DNA from: Acidobacteriota bacterium
GTDB taxonomy: Bacteria > Acidobacteriota > Terriglobia > Terriglobales > Acidobacteriaceae
Length of the DNA stretch: 22,332 nucleotides
Direction: 5' to 3'
NCBI GenBank assembly: GCA_021793595.1
Contig: JAJYSL010000052.1
Coordinates: 1 to 22,332 of the forward strand
Numbering within the stretch: position 1 is the stretch's first letter; each line of letters begins with the position of its first letter. The position numbers were made by a program, and so were the translations under genes. Shown here one piece after another: positions 14,101 through 22,332 of this stretch. The notes below the pieces were generated by a model that saw nothing but the letters and a program-made list of their open reading frames with translations, ran no database searches and was not told the origin of the DNA.

Positions 14101-15750
14101 ATGCGCGCTGGATCGAAGTTGAGCTGGGTGCTCGCGGCAGAGAGCGGTGTGCTGCTTGTGCTGCCGTTTCCGGTGGCTGGCCCGCTACCTCATTGGCGCG
14201 CTGCGCTGGCGTGGATAGCGTTCGTTCCTCTGCTGATCGCCCTGCTGGTTCCGCGAGCGGGATTTGGCTGGCGACGCGTGGCGCACAACACCCTCCTGGG
14301 TTACTTTTGCGGAATTCTTTGGTACGGCGGTACCTGTTATTGGATCCAATCGACAATGCAGCTCTACGGAAATCTTTCTCCGTTGCAGGCGAGCCTCATC
14401 CTGGTTCTGTTTTGCTTGTATCTTGGCCTCTACTTCGCATTGTTCGCATGTCTCATCAGCCTTAGCCAGAGAGCCACGGGCAGCACGATCTGGACTCTTG
14501 TATTGGCCCCGATGCTATGGGTCGCGGTGGAATTGGCGCGCGCGCACATTACAGGCTTTCCATGGAATCAGCTGGGCGATTCGCAGATCGACAACTTATT
14601 GTTGACGCGTTTGGCGCCTTGGACGGGAGCTTATGGAGTCTCATTCGTTTTGGTGGCGGGGAACTGCGCCATCGCTGGCTTCTTTCTTTTTCGCCAATGG
14701 CGCGCGCGATTGATTCCACCGCTGCTGGCGATTCTGCTGGCGGCCGGATTGTGGAAAGGGTATACCTTGCATGTTCCACAGGAAACGACCCACGCCACGG
14801 CGATGTTGTTACAGCCCAACCTGAATGTCGGCGGGGTCGCGTGGGCGGGCGATGAGTTTGACAAGCAGATGCAGCATTTTGCCGCCCTCAGCGAACAAGT
14901 TTGCAATCCCTATTATTCTGGACTGCCGCTGCCGCAAAAAACACAGCTCCAGCCAGACTGCAAATCTCCACGACCCGAGATCAATGTAATCGTCTGGCCA
15001 GAATCTCCGGCGCCGTTTGAAGACGGGGATGCCAGATTTCGCCATTGGATTTCTGCGCTCGCCGAGGATGCACACGCGCCCCTGATTGTTGGCGATGTTG
15101 CGGTCGAACGTGAAACAGGGCCATCGAGGCCTCCCATGTACAATTCGGCGTCCTTTGTTGCTCCTGACGGAACCTTCGTTGGCCGCTACGACAAAATGCA
15201 TCTGGTTCCGTTTGGGGAGTACACGCCGTTCCCGGAACTGCTGTCTTTCGCGGGATCGCTGACCGACGAGGTGGGGCACATGACGCCCGGTAAACGGCGC
15301 GTGGTATTCGCAGCAGACGGACATCGTTACGGCGTCTTTATTTGTTACGAATCGATTTTTGCCGATGAGGTGCGCCAGTTTGTAAACCTTGGCGCGGACG
15401 TGCTCGTCAACATTTCCGATGATGGCTGGTACGGGGACACCAGCGCGCCTTGGCAACACCTGAACATGAGCCGGATGCGCGCCATTGAAAATGATCGCTG
15501 GTTATTGGTGGATACCAACAACGGTGTGACGGCTGCCATCGATCCGCGCGGGCAGGTTGTGCAGAGCTCGCCGCGCCATGTGGCGACCTCGCTGGCAGCG
15601 CACTTCAATTACGTGTCGCGAGAAACCTTTTACGCTCGTCACGGCGACCTGCTCGCCTGGCTATGTGCCATAATCGCAATAGTTCTTGCCGTCGATGGGG
15701 CCGTTCAAAACAACTATCGACCACGAACAAAAATCTATTACCAAGACTGA
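14101..15750 (+). CDS. lnt: Apolipoprotein N-acyltransferase
   Basis: A 549-residue inner-membrane enzyme that adds the third acyl chain to the N-terminal cysteine of lipoproteins, using phospholipid as donor. The first 222 residues contain about six or seven membrane segments, including the conserved GFPWNQLG loop (152-159). A periplasmic nitrilase-type domain (about 230-505) follows, and a final membrane helix at 517-532. The catalytic triad is visible: E301 in WPES, K365 in YDKMHLVPFGEY, and C415 in ICYES. NISDDGWYGDTSAPWQHLNMSRMRAIE matches the family signature. It is slightly longer than E. coli Lnt (512 aa). The ATG at 14101 was preferred to 14050, which would add residues without family character. 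The prfB start follows 6 nt after its stop, so these genes are likely coupled. Confidence 0.96.
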   Translation: MRAGSKLSWVLAAESGVLLVLPFPVAGPLPHWRAALAWIAFVPLLIALLVPRAGFGWRRVAHNTLLGYFCGILWYGGTCYWIQSTMQLYGNLSPLQASLILVLFCLYLGLYFALFACLISLSQRATGSTIWTLVLAPMLWVAVELARAHITGFPWNQLGDSQIDNLLLTRLAPWTGAYGVSFVLVAGNCAIAGFFLFRQWRARLIPPLLAILLAAGLWKGYTLHVPQETTHATAMLLQPNLNVGGVAWAGDEFDKQMQHFAALSEQVCNPYYSGLPLPQKTQLQPDCKSPRPEINVIVWPESPAPFEDGDARFRHWISALAEDAHAPLIVGDVAVERETGPSRPPMYNSASFVAPDGTFVGRYDKMHLVPFGEYTPFPELLSFAGSLTDEVGHMTPGKRRVVFAADGHRYGVFICYESIFADEVRQFVNLGADVLVNISDDGWYGDTSAPWQHLNMSRMRAIENDRWLLVDTNNGVTAAIDPRGQVVQSSPRHVATSLAAHFNYVSRETFYARHGDLLAWLCAIIAIVLAVDGAVQNNYRPRTKIYYQD

Positions 15751-15756
15751 TCCGCC

Positions 15757-16885
15757 ATGCTCAATGAATTAGAGTTTGCCTACAATCCCGTAGAGCAAAA
15801 AGTTCGCGATCTGCAGGAGTATCTTTGACGCGGAACGGCTGCGCAAAGAACTCGCCTCCATCGAACAAAAAGTAGCCGACCCCTCCGTCTGGGCAAACCC
15901 TGCGGTTTCGCAGCCATTAATGCGCGAGCGCAAGCGGTTGGAATCCTTATTGGCGGACGATGCAGAATTGCGCCGCCGCCGAGAGGATATCGCGGCCTAT
16001 TTTGAGCTGGCTCGGGAGGGCGAGCAGGTTGAACCAGAGCTGCTGCGAGAGATCGAAGGTCTACGCACGTTTTCCGAAGCATTGGAATCGCGCACCATGT
16101 TGTCGGAAGAAACCGATCCGCTGAACGCGATTGTGACCGTTCATCCCGGCGCGGGCGGCACCGAATCCCAGGACTGGGCAGAGATGCTGATGCGCATGTA
16201 TCTGCGCTGGGCCGAGCAGCAGCATTTCAAGACGGAGATCAACGATTATCAGGCGGGTGACGAAGCGGGCATCAAGTCGGCCACCTTCACCATCAGCGGT
16301 GATTACGCCTATGGTCTGCTCGCCGGTGAGACGGGCGTGCATCGGCTGGTGCGAATTTCTCCATTCGATTCTGCCAAGCGCCGCCATACTTCTTTTGCCA
16401 GCGTTTTTGTTTCGCCTGAAATCGACGACTCCATTGAAATTGATATCAAGCCGGAAGATTTGCGGATCGATACCTATCGCTCCGGCGGCAAGGGCGGTCA
16501 GCACGTCAATACCACCGACTCGGCGGTGCGAATGACGCATCTGTCGACCGGCATTGTCGTATCTTGTCAAAACGAACGGTCGCAGCATAAAAATCGCGAG
16601 AAGGCGATGAAGATGTTGCGCTCTCGATTGTATGAATACGAGTTAGAAAAGCAACGAGCAGTCAGCCGCAAAATTGAAGATGCAAAACTGGAAATTAACT
16701 TCGGCTCTCAGATTCGTTCCTACGTCATGCAGCCGTATCGCATGGTGAAGGATCTGCGGACCCGCGTAGAGACCGGCGATGTCGATCGAGTCTTGAACGG
16801 CGATCTGGATATGTTTATTCGTGGATTTTTGCGGCTGCGGCGGGAAGGGAATTATCCTGCGGGCCCTGTTGAGGATTTGGATTAG
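15757..16885 (+). CDS. prfB: Peptide chain release factor 2 (programmed +1 frameshift)
   Basis: Encodes RF2, which recognises UGA and UAA and triggers peptide release at the ribosome. The zero frame begins at ATG 15757 and reads 23 codons (MLNELEFAYNPVEQKVRDLQEYL) to an in-frame TGA at 15826-15828. A +1 shift at CTT TGA C continues as DAERLRKEL into the long frame that ends at 16885, giving a 375-residue product (E. coli RF2 is 365). In the full protein the SPF codon-recognition motif is at 201-203 and the GGQ catalytic motif at 246-248 (SGGKGGQHVN). Without the shift only a 23-residue peptide results; an annotation that ignores it would start the gene late, near 15920. It lies 6 nt after lnt and 37 nt before the CoA-binding gene, so it is probably in an operon. 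Confidence 0.97.
15815..15829 (+). promoter_or_regulatory. prfB autoregulatory +1 frameshift site
   Basis: An internal Shine-Dalgarno-like AGGAG (15815-15819) is followed after 3 nt by CTT TGA C. The segment TATCTTTGAC is identical to the classical E. coli site, while the SD-like element is AGGAG rather than AGGGGG. In known cases low RF2 levels slow reading of UGA and let the ribosome slip +1 from CUU to UUU, so RF2 controls its own synthesis. Confidence 0.93.
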
Positions 16886-16912
16886 GCACGCACCCATTGC
16901 GAAACTGAATCT

Positions 16913-16917
16913 GGAGG
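16913..16917 (+). promoter_or_regulatory. Ribosome binding site selecting a TTG start
   Basis: GGAGG is placed 5 nt before TTG 16923. It supports initiation at this TTG, as no ATG or GTG with such a site lies nearby and the upstream frame runs inside prfB. Confidence 0.65.
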
Positions 16918-16922
16918 CAACG

Positions 16923-17342
16923 TTGAACGAACCCGAAGTGATCGACGAGATTCTAGAAAAAACAAAGGTCATCGCTGTCGTTGGTCTTTCCGACAAGCCG
17001 GAGCGCGCGAGTCATGGCGTTGCAGCGCAGATGCAGCGGCGCGGGTATCGCATCGTCCCCGTCAATCCCATGCTGACCAGCGTGCTGGGCGAGGATTGCT
17101 ACCCGACGCTGACGGAAATTCCATTTCCCGTGGACTTGGTCGACGTGTTCCGTGCGTCGGAATTCGTGCCCAAGATAGTGGAGGAAACGATTGCCATCGG
17201 CGCCAAGTATTTGTGGCTGCAGGAAGGCGTGATGCATCCGGAAGCGATTGCGCATGCAGAAGCCAAGGGCATCAAAGTGGTGGCGGATCGATGTATTTTC
17301 AAAGAGCATCTGCGCTGGACAGCGGAGAAGGGTGGACGTTGA
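16923..17342 (+). CDS. CoA-binding domain protein (YccU-like)
   Basis: A 139-residue single-domain protein with a Rossmann-like CoA-binding fold, as in the N-terminal part of succinyl-CoA synthetase alpha. Visible are the first strand and nucleotide loop IAVVGLSDKPERASHGVA (about 17-34), the second strand YRIVPVNP (45-52), the VDLVDVFR segment, and the late KYLWLQEGVMHPEAIAHAEAKGIKVVADRCI, which matches YccU/UPF proteins. These proteins bind CoA; their role is not established. It starts at TTG 16923 with a strong ribosome binding site. Its stop overlaps the likely dsbD start by 4 bp. It belongs to the lnt-prfB-dsbD run, and expression with dsbD is probably coupled. Confidence 0.9.
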   Translation: MNEPEVIDEILEKTKVIAVVGLSDKPERASHGVAAQMQRRGYRIVPVNPMLTSVLGEDCYPTLTEIPFPVDLVDVFRASEFVPKIVEETIAIGAKYLWLQEGVMHPEAIAHAEAKGIKVVADRCIFKEHLRWTAEKGGR

Positions 17343-19465
17343 AGGTGCGACGCAGTTCGTGGGTGAAGAGGGAAGCGGCGCGGCTGCGTCGCAGGCCGAC
17401 CTTGCTGCTGGCGGCGCTTCCATGTTTGTTTTTCCTTCTCGGTCGTGGATTCGCGGCGCCGGTACGCGCCACACATTTGACCGTTGAGCTGGTGACGGAG
17501 GCGACCAGCATCGCGCCGAACCATGATTTTCTTGCCGGTCTGCATTTTGTATTGGACCCGGGCTGGCACATTTACTGGATCAACGCCGGCGATGCTGGCG
17601 AGCCGCCTCGCGTGGATTGGCATCTGCCTGCGGGAATCACCGCGGGCGATCTGCAATTTCCCGCGCCGGAGCGCTTGCCGCTGGGACCGCTGATGGATTT
17701 CGGCTATCAGCATGAAGTTTTGCTACCCGTCCCCATGCGCACCGATACCGGCCTTCACGCTGGAACCACGGCAATCCTTCGCGGGCAACTGCATTTTCTT
17801 GTCTGCAGCAACGTTTGTATTCCCGGCAAAGCGGAGCTGGAGCAGACCGTGCCTGTCACTTCGCAGCTGGGCGCGAACAATTCAGCCACCGAGCCGCTGT
17901 TCCTCGCCGCGGAGCGCGCGTTGCCGCGAACGCTGCCCGTGGGCATGTCGGTTCAGGTGCAGCAAACAAACACGGCGTTTGTCATTCGCATAACAGGGAA
18001 GACCGCGGCGAGCGCAGAATTTTATCCATTCGACCAGAATGTAATCGCCAACGCAGCACCGCAGCCCGTGCAGCCGCAGCCCGATGGCGTTTGGATCACG
18101 GTCGAAAAGGCGCAGGGGCTGCAGCAGGTCCCGCCGCAGTTGCACGGACTGCTGAAATTTCCTGACGGTACGGCCTATCAATTTACATCGCCAATCACTG
18201 CGGGATTCGTCACGGTGCACGCCGCGCCTCTGCAGCGGAGCAGCGGACTATTGCGCGTCCTGGGGCTGGCATTTCTGGGTGGGCTGATTTTGAACCTGAT
18301 GCCGTGTGTGTTTCCGGTTCTGTTCATCAAAGGGCTTGCGCTGGTGCAATCGTCGGGTCATGAACGGAAGCGGATGCGCGCTCACGGCGCCATGTACGCG
18401 CTGGGAATTATGGTTTCCTTCTGGGCAATCGTTGCGCTGCTCTTGGTGTTGCGTGCCGGCGGACATCATCTTGGCTGGGGATTTCAATTTCAATCGCCGT
18501 ACTTTGTCGCCTGCATGGCGCTGTTGTTCTTCTTTCTGGGACTCAGCCTGGCGGGAATGTTTGAGATTGGCCTTTCTGTCACCAGCGTCGGTGGCGACTT
18601 GGCACAGCGTGGCGGATATTCCGGAAGCTTTTTCACCGGCGTTCTGGCGACCGTCGTCGCCACGCCGTGTACCGCGCCGTTTATGGGTGCGGCGATCGGT
18701 TTCGCGCTGTCGCAGAGTGCGCTCATCACCTTTGCCGTGTTCACACTCCTCGCCCTGGGTCTGGCCGCGCCATACGTATTGTTAACGCTTCAGCCCACTT
18801 GGATACGTCTACTGCCGAAGCCCGGCGCGTGGATGGAATACCTGAAGCTGGCCGTGTCGATCCCAATTTTTCTTGCGGTGATCTGGATGGTGTGGGTGTT
18901 TGCTCAGGTCGCTGGGAGCAATGGCGTCGCCGCGCTGCTGGCAGGGTTGCTGCTCACGGCCATCGCAGGCTGGGTGTTGGGGCATTGGCCGGCGAAACGC
19001 CTCTCGACAGTGGCTGCCATCCTGCTGCTCGCGGCTGCGATCGCACTGCCGTGTTTCGTCGTAACGACGATTCCTTCGAGGGCTACGGCGTCTGAGACTT
19101 CTGCGCAGGGAACGGCTTGGGAGCCCTTCAGCCCGCAGCGGCTGGCGGCGGCACGCGCGGATGGCAAGCCGGTGTTCGTTGATTTCTCCGCGGCATGGTG
19201 CCTCAGTTGCCAGGTGAATGAGCGCGTGGTGCTCGACCGGCCCGATGTGGAAGAAGCCTTCCGCAAAAGCGGCGTGGTCATGATGCGCGCCGACTGGACG
19301 AATCATGATGACACCATCACCGCAGCGCTGGCTCAGCTTGGCCGCAGCGGTGTTCCGACGTATGCGCTCTATTCCGGCGGGCCGCAATCCGCTCCCACGC
19401 TACTGCCTGAAGTGCTGACCACCGGAATTGTGATGGATGCGCTGAAGAACCTGCATTCGAAATAG
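17339..19465 (+). CDS. dsbD: Thiol:disulfide interchange protein DsbD/ScsB-like
   Basis: A 708-residue inner-membrane protein that carries electrons from cytoplasmic thioredoxin to periplasmic thiol enzymes. Three modules are visible: a signal peptide (1-40) and periplasmic N-terminal domain with C156 and C160 (VCSNVCIPG), of the ScsB/DsbD-alpha type; a membrane domain of about eight helices (305-575) with the redox cysteines C323 (LNLMPCVFP) and C444 (ATPCTAPF); and a C-terminal thioredoxin-like domain with CLSC at 621-624 (FVDFSAAWCLSCQ). All six expected cysteines are present, so it should be functional. The open frame extends to 17096 inside the previous gene. TTG 17339 (overlapping the upstream stop) or GTG 17345 are the realistic starts, with GGTGG at 17331-17335 before them. 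Its stop lies 17 bp from the convergent rarA stop. Confidence 0.93.
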   Translation: MKVRRSSWVKREAARLRRRPTLLLAALPCLFFLLGRGFAAPVRATHLTVELVTEATSIAPNHDFLAGLHFVLDPGWHIYWINAGDAGEPPRVDWHLPAGITAGDLQFPAPERLPLGPLMDFGYQHEVLLPVPMRTDTGLHAGTTAILRGQLHFLVCSNVCIPGKAELEQTVPVTSQLGANNSATEPLFLAAERALPRTLPVGMSVQVQQTNTAFVIRITGKTAASAEFYPFDQNVIANAAPQPVQPQPDGVWITVEKAQGLQQVPPQLHGLLKFPDGTAYQFTSPITAGFVTVHAAPLQRSSGLLRVLGLAFLGGLILNLMPCVFPVLFIKGLALVQSSGHERKRMRAHGAMYALGIMVSFWAIVALLLVLRAGGHHLGWGFQFQSPYFVACMALLFFFLGLSLAGMFEIGLSVTSVGGDLAQRGGYSGSFFTGVLATVVATPCTAPFMGAAIGFALSQSALITFAVFTLLALGLAAPYVLLTLQPTWIRLLPKPGAWMEYLKLAVSIPIFLAVIWMVWVFAQVAGSNGVAALLAGLLLTAIAGWVLGHWPAKRLSTVAAILLLAAAIALPCFVVTTIPSRATASETSAQGTAWEPFSPQRLAAARADGKPVFVDFSAAWCLSCQVNERVVLDRPDVEEAFRKSGVVMMRADWTNHDDTITAALAQLGRSGVPTYALYSGGPQSAPTLLPEVLTTGIVMDALKNLHSK

Positions 19466-19482
19466 CACGGAGCGCAGCCGAC

Positions 19483-20835
19483 TTATTTGCGATTCTTCTC
19501 GCGCACTTTCTCTATCTCTTCCATGCGCTGTTGCAGCATCTTCTCACGGCCGCGATCGGTCGGGTGGTAATACTTGCGTCCGATCAATCCCGGAGGCAGG
19601 CAATCCATATCGGAGACAGCGCCCTCTTCATCGTGTGCATAACGATAGCCTTTGCCATAGTCGAGCGATTCCATCAGACGCGTCGGCGCGTTACGCAAAT
19701 GCAATGGAACCGGCTCGGCGCGCGTTTGTTCCACATCGCGAGTGACTGCTCCATACGCGGTGTACAGTGCATTTGATTTGGGCGCAAGTGCCAGATAGAC
19801 CGCCGCCTGCGCCAGCGCAAGATCGCCCTCCGGACTGCCTAAAAAATCCATCGAATCGCGCGCGGAAAGCGTCAGGTTCAATGCCTCCGGAGCGGCAAGG
19901 CCAATGTCCTCCGACGCCATGCGCACCAGCCGGCGCGCCAAATACATGGGATCCTCGCCGGAACGCAGCATGCGCGCGAGCCAGTAGAGCGCCGCGTCCG
20001 GATCGCTGTTGCGAATGGATTTATGCAGGGCGGAAATCAGGTTGTAGTGTTCCTCACCGCTTTTGTCGTAGAGCAGCGTTTTTTGCTGGACGGCATCGGC
20101 AATCAGCTGGCCATCCAGGCTTGTCTGGCCTGCGCTGGCTGCCAGGCGAACTGCGGCTTCCAACACGTTATAGGCGCGCCGCACATCGCCGTTCGAATAT
20201 CCGGCAATCACGAGCAGTGCATCTTCCGGTGAAGTGATGCCGAATCCGCCAAGACCTCGCTCTTTATCGGTGATCGCACGGCGCAGCAGCACGACGATTT
20301 GTTCATCACTCAGCGCCTCCAATACATACACGCGGCAGCGGGACAGAAGCGCAGCATTCAACTCAAAGGATGGATTCTCTGTGGTCGCGCCGATCAGTCG
20401 AATTGCTCCCCGTTCGACGTACGGCAAAAACGCATCTTGCTGGCTGCGGTTGAAGCGATGAATCTCATCCACGAACAGGATCGTGCGCATGCCCGCAGAA
20501 GCAGCCTGATCGGCTTCCGCCATGACCTGCTTGATCTCTTTGATCCCGCTCACGACTGCGGAAAACTCGATGAACGTGGCCTTCGTGGTGTGCGCGACGA
20601 TCTTAGCCAGCGTGGTTTTTCCCACTCCCGGCGGCCCCCACAAAATCATTGAGGTGGTGTCGTCTGTTTCCAACTGCAGGCGCAGTGCCTTGCCCGGACC
20701 CAGCAAATGTTCCTGGCCAACGAACTCGTCCAACGTGCGCGGACGCATGCGCTCCGCTAGCGGTCGCTGGCGCAAATCGGGTGGTGTCTCGTTTCCATAT
20801 GCAGGATCACCGGGAAGTGCATCGAAAAGGCTCAT
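19483..20835 (-). CDS. rarA: Replication-associated recombination protein A (AAA+ ATPase)
   Basis: A 450-residue AAA+ ATPase of the RarA/MgsA/WRNIP1 family, related to clamp loaders and acting at stalled replication forks. Walker A is GPPGVGKT at 67-74, Walker B LFVDEIHRF at 120-128 and sensor 1 GATTENPSF at 149-157; the arginine-finger segment ALLSRCRVY follows. The tetramerisation and C-terminal part has SEDIGLAAPEAL and LALAPKSNALYTAYG, typical of the family. QRPLAERMRPRTLDEFVGQEHLLG (23-46) is the standard N-terminus. Its ATG overlaps the stop of the upstream trmH-like gene in an ATGA arrangement, so translation is probably coupled. It converges with dsbD. Confidence 0.97.
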   Translation of the reverse strand: MSLFDALPGDPAYGNETPPDLRQRPLAERMRPRTLDEFVGQEHLLGPGKALRLQLETDDTTSMILWGPPGVGKTTLAKIVAHTTKATFIEFSAVVSGIKEIKQVMAEADQAASAGMRTILFVDEIHRFNRSQQDAFLPYVERGAIRLIGATTENPSFELNAALLSRCRVYVLEALSDEQIVVLLRRAITDKERGLGGFGITSPEDALLVIAGYSNGDVRRAYNVLEAAVRLAASAGQTSLDGQLIADAVQQKTLLYDKSGEEHYNLISALHKSIRNSDPDAALYWLARMLRSGEDPMYLARRLVRMASEDIGLAAPEALNLTLSARDSMDFLGSPEGDLALAQAAVYLALAPKSNALYTAYGAVTRDVEQTRAEPVPLHLRNAPTRLMESLDYGKGYRYAHDEEGAVSDMDCLPPGLIGRKYYHPTDRGREKMLQQRMEEIEKVREKNRK

Positions 20836-21659
20836 GGCTTGCCTTGCAGGGATGCATCGCGGCCTTGCCGCGATGCCTCGTATAGCACGATGGAGGCGGC
20901 GATGGCGGCATTCAACGATTCCACTTTACCCGGGCAGGGCACGTGGAGATTGCCGTCGCAGAACGACAAAATCTCATCGGAAATTCCCGCGCCTTCGTTG
21001 CCGATGACAAACGCGATGGGGCCGTGCAGGTTGAAATTGGAGATGGATGCTCCAGCGTCAGCGACGCAGGCATACGTGGGAATGTGTTTTTCAGTCACGC
21101 CCTGCAGCTGCGAAACCTTGGCCAATGAAACGACGGGAAGCCGAAAGCTCGACCCAGCGGAGGCACGCAGCGCTTTCTGATTCCAGGGGCTGACACTTCC
21201 CGGCGTCAGCACAACTCCGCTGGCGGCGAACGCCTCGGCCGAACGAATAATGGTGCCCACATTGCCGGGGTCCTGCAGCCCTGCCAGGATGAGAAGTCGA
21301 GGTTCTTCGGCGGTAAGCAGCGAATCCAGCCCCCACTCGGGCGCCTTCACCAGCGCGGCAATTCCCTGGGGAGAGTCGGTCGCGCAGGCACGGTCGAACG
21401 CGTCAGCAGCGACCGTGAGAACCTTCACGTGGGGCGGAAACACGCGCTCTCTTTCAGTGACGCGATCCTCGCGCAGGAATACGGTATCGAACTGCAGTCC
21501 GCTCCGCTCCGCCTCCTGCAGCAGATGATCGCCTTCAATGGCGATGAGCCCCTCCTCGCCGATCCCAGGATGCAGCAGACGCTGTCGCAGGTCTTTCAAC
21601 CGCGCATTCTGGCGGCTGCGGATCGTTTCAGCGGAAGCGGAGGCTGTAAAGTCCGGCAT
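20832..21659 (-). CDS. TrmH/SpoU-family RNA 2'-O-methyltransferase
   Basis: A 275-residue SPOUT methyltransferase that places a 2'-O-methyl group on rRNA or tRNA. The N-terminal substrate-binding domain (about 1-100) begins with IRSRQNARLKDLRQ and includes EGDHLLQEA. The catalytic trefoil-knot domain shows motif 1 LQDPGNVGTIIRSAEAF (with the catalytic-type arginine), motif 2 AFVIGNEGAGIS and motif 3 VPCPGKVESLNAAIAASIVLYEASRQ. This layout is that of RlmB/TsnR/YsgA-like rRNA methyltransferases; the exact nucleotide cannot be told from the sequence. The AGG preceding the ATG at 21659 is very close to it, so the start is less certain than the family. The last bases overlap rarA by 4 bp. The gene is divergent from the Sua5-like gene. 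Confidence 0.93.
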   Translation of the reverse strand: MPDFTASASAETIRSRQNARLKDLRQRLLHPGIGEEGLIAIEGDHLLQEAERSGLQFDTVFLREDRVTERERVFPPHVKVLTVAADAFDRACATDSPQGIAALVKAPEWGLDSLLTAEEPRLLILAGLQDPGNVGTIIRSAEAFAASGVVLTPGSVSPWNQKALRASAGSSFRLPVVSLAKVSQLQGVTEKHIPTYACVADAGASISNFNLHGPIAFVIGNEGAGISDEILSFCDGNLHVPCPGKVESLNAAIAASIVLYEASRQGRDASLQGKP

Positions 21660-21678
21660 ACCTCGCGATTTTACGCTG

Positions 21679-21708
21679 TAGACGGATGTCTTTCGGCGTT
21701 CTTACAAT
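21679..21708 (+). promoter_or_regulatory. Candidate promoter of the Sua5-like gene
   Basis: TAGACG (21679-21684) and TACAAT (21703-21708) are separated by 18 bp, an acceptable sigma-70-like pair with a good -10 and a moderate -35. Initiation near 21715 would precede both possible starts of the downstream gene. Inferred from sequence only. Confidence 0.3.
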
Positions 21709-21813
21709 TTCTGGCAGTTCAGGCTTCGACGAACGGGTATCATGGATCAAGCTCGAAAATATTGTCAAGCTTCAAACTCTTCGAGCTACAACTCGCAGAC
21801 GTGGAGAAATCGT

Positions 21814-22332
21814 TTGTCAGCGGAAATACTGCGCGTGCAGCCGGATGAACCGGAGCCGGAAAAGATCGAGTACATTGTGCGCTGCCTGCAAGCGGGGAAT
21901 GTCGTCGGCCTGCCAACAGACACCTTTTATGGTCTGGCCGTCGACCCCGTCAACTTGCATGCCGTCGAACTGATTTATGAAATCAAGATGCGGCTGCGCC
22001 ACAAGCCCCTGTCCCTGCTGCTGGCCGATGTCGCTCAGGCCTACGAAATTGCGCGCAATCTAGACTCTTATTTTGACCGTCTGGCGGAGCGTTTCTGGCC
22101 GGGACCACTCACCATGATCGTACGTGCGGGAACTCGCTTACCGCTGCGGGTGACTGCCAACACCGGCAATGTTGCTTTGCGGGTTCCGGATGCAGCCATT
22201 CCCCGAGCTGTGGTTCGCACGCTGGGTTTGCCGGTCACGGCAACCTCCGCCAATGCATTCGGTGCCCCAGAATGTACCCACGCCATTGGAGTCCGCGATC
22301 AGCTTGGCGATCGCCTTCCTTTGATAGTCGAT
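21814..22332 (+). CDS. Threonylcarbamoyl-AMP synthase (Sua5/YrdC), 3' end beyond window
   Basis: The first 173 codons of a Sua5/YrdC/YwlC protein, which uses threonine, bicarbonate and ATP to make threonylcarbamoyl-AMP for t6A37 modification of ANN-decoding tRNAs. Key motifs are VVGLPTDTFYGLAVDP (30-45), the KMRLRHKPLSLLLAD nucleotide-binding stretch, FWPGPLTMIV, NTGNVALRVPDAAIPRAV and LPVTATSANAFGAPECTH. The reading frame is open to the right edge, so the C-terminus is missing. TTG 21814 is preferred: GGAGA lies 7 nt upstream and the N-terminus LSAEILRVQP resembles homologues. An in-frame ATG at 21742 would add 24 residues of low-complexity sequence. It is divergent from the trmH-like gene. 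With a SpoU methyltransferase alongside, this end of the window carries two RNA-modification genes. Confidence 0.92.
   Translation, partial: MSAEILRVQPDEPEPEKIEYIVRCLQAGNVVGLPTDTFYGLAVDPVNLHAVELIYEIKMRLRHKPLSLLLADVAQAYEIARNLDSYFDRLAERFWPGPLTMIVRAGTRLPLRVTANTGNVALRVPDAAIPRAVVRTLGLPVTATSANAFGAPECTHAIGVRDQLGDRLPLIVD

Noticed and set aside
15826..15828. Premature stop in prfB as a pseudogene or sequencing error.
   Set aside because: The context AGGAG-TAT-CTT-TGA-C matches the conserved RF2 recoding site, and the reading frame resumes exactly as expected.

Overview
The window is about 22.3 kb of a moderately GC-rich, densely packed bacterial chromosome. The gene set fits a soil Acidobacteriota (Terriglobia-like) genome: lnt, dsbD, rarA and mazG housekeeping genes, secreted proteins whose signal peptides end in AWGQ, a bacterial SET-domain protein with a basic tail, and a small AT-hook protein of a type I associate with that phylum. 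This placement is inference from gene content. I see no rRNA, tRNA, CRISPR array, transposase, integrase or phage gene, so this looks like ordinary chromosome with a few unusual small genes.

Left part (1-5600). A SET-domain protein lysine methyltransferase with a histone-H1-like basic tail (minus) is divergent from a secreted TPR protein (plus). The TPR gene converges with a prepilin peptidase (minus). The prepilin peptidase is divergent from a plus-strand run: mazG, a GNAT acyltransferase overlapping the mazG stop, and an enolase-superfamily OSBS/N-succinylamino acid racemase-like gene. A 14-bp perfect palindrome lies just before the racemase ribosome binding site. The GNAT plus racemase pair recalls the known N-succinyl-amino-acid route for converting D- to L-amino acids, although a menaquinone role for the racemase-like enzyme is also possible.

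Middle part (5600-11300). A secreted protein of unknown function (minus) is divergent from a class I methyltransferase (plus), which is followed by a ThiO-like glycine/D-amino-acid oxidase. A cytochrome P450 (minus) converges on thiO and is divergent from a UPF0173 metallo-beta-lactamase-fold hydrolase. A strong hairpin separates the hydrolase from a convergent small AT-hook protein, whose probable 5' leader contains a second hairpin.

Right part (11300-22332). An APC-family permease with a large UspA-like cytoplasmic C-terminus (minus) is followed by a 371-bp spacer holding a possible small membrane protein. Then comes a tight plus-strand run: lnt, prfB (with a programmed +1 frameshift), a CoA-binding protein and dsbD. 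The rarA and trmH/spoU genes (minus, overlapping by 4 bp) converge on dsbD. A Sua5/YrdC tRNA-modification gene starts divergently and runs off the right edge. The run combines envelope lipoprotein maturation, translation termination and periplasmic redox; rarA, trmH and Sua5 add replication-fork repair and RNA modification.

No clear-cut new defence or mobile system is visible. The best leads are the SET protein with a self-substrate-like tail together with the separate AT-hook protein, the GNAT/racemase pair with its palindromic operator candidate, the permease-UspA fusion, and the prfB recoding site.
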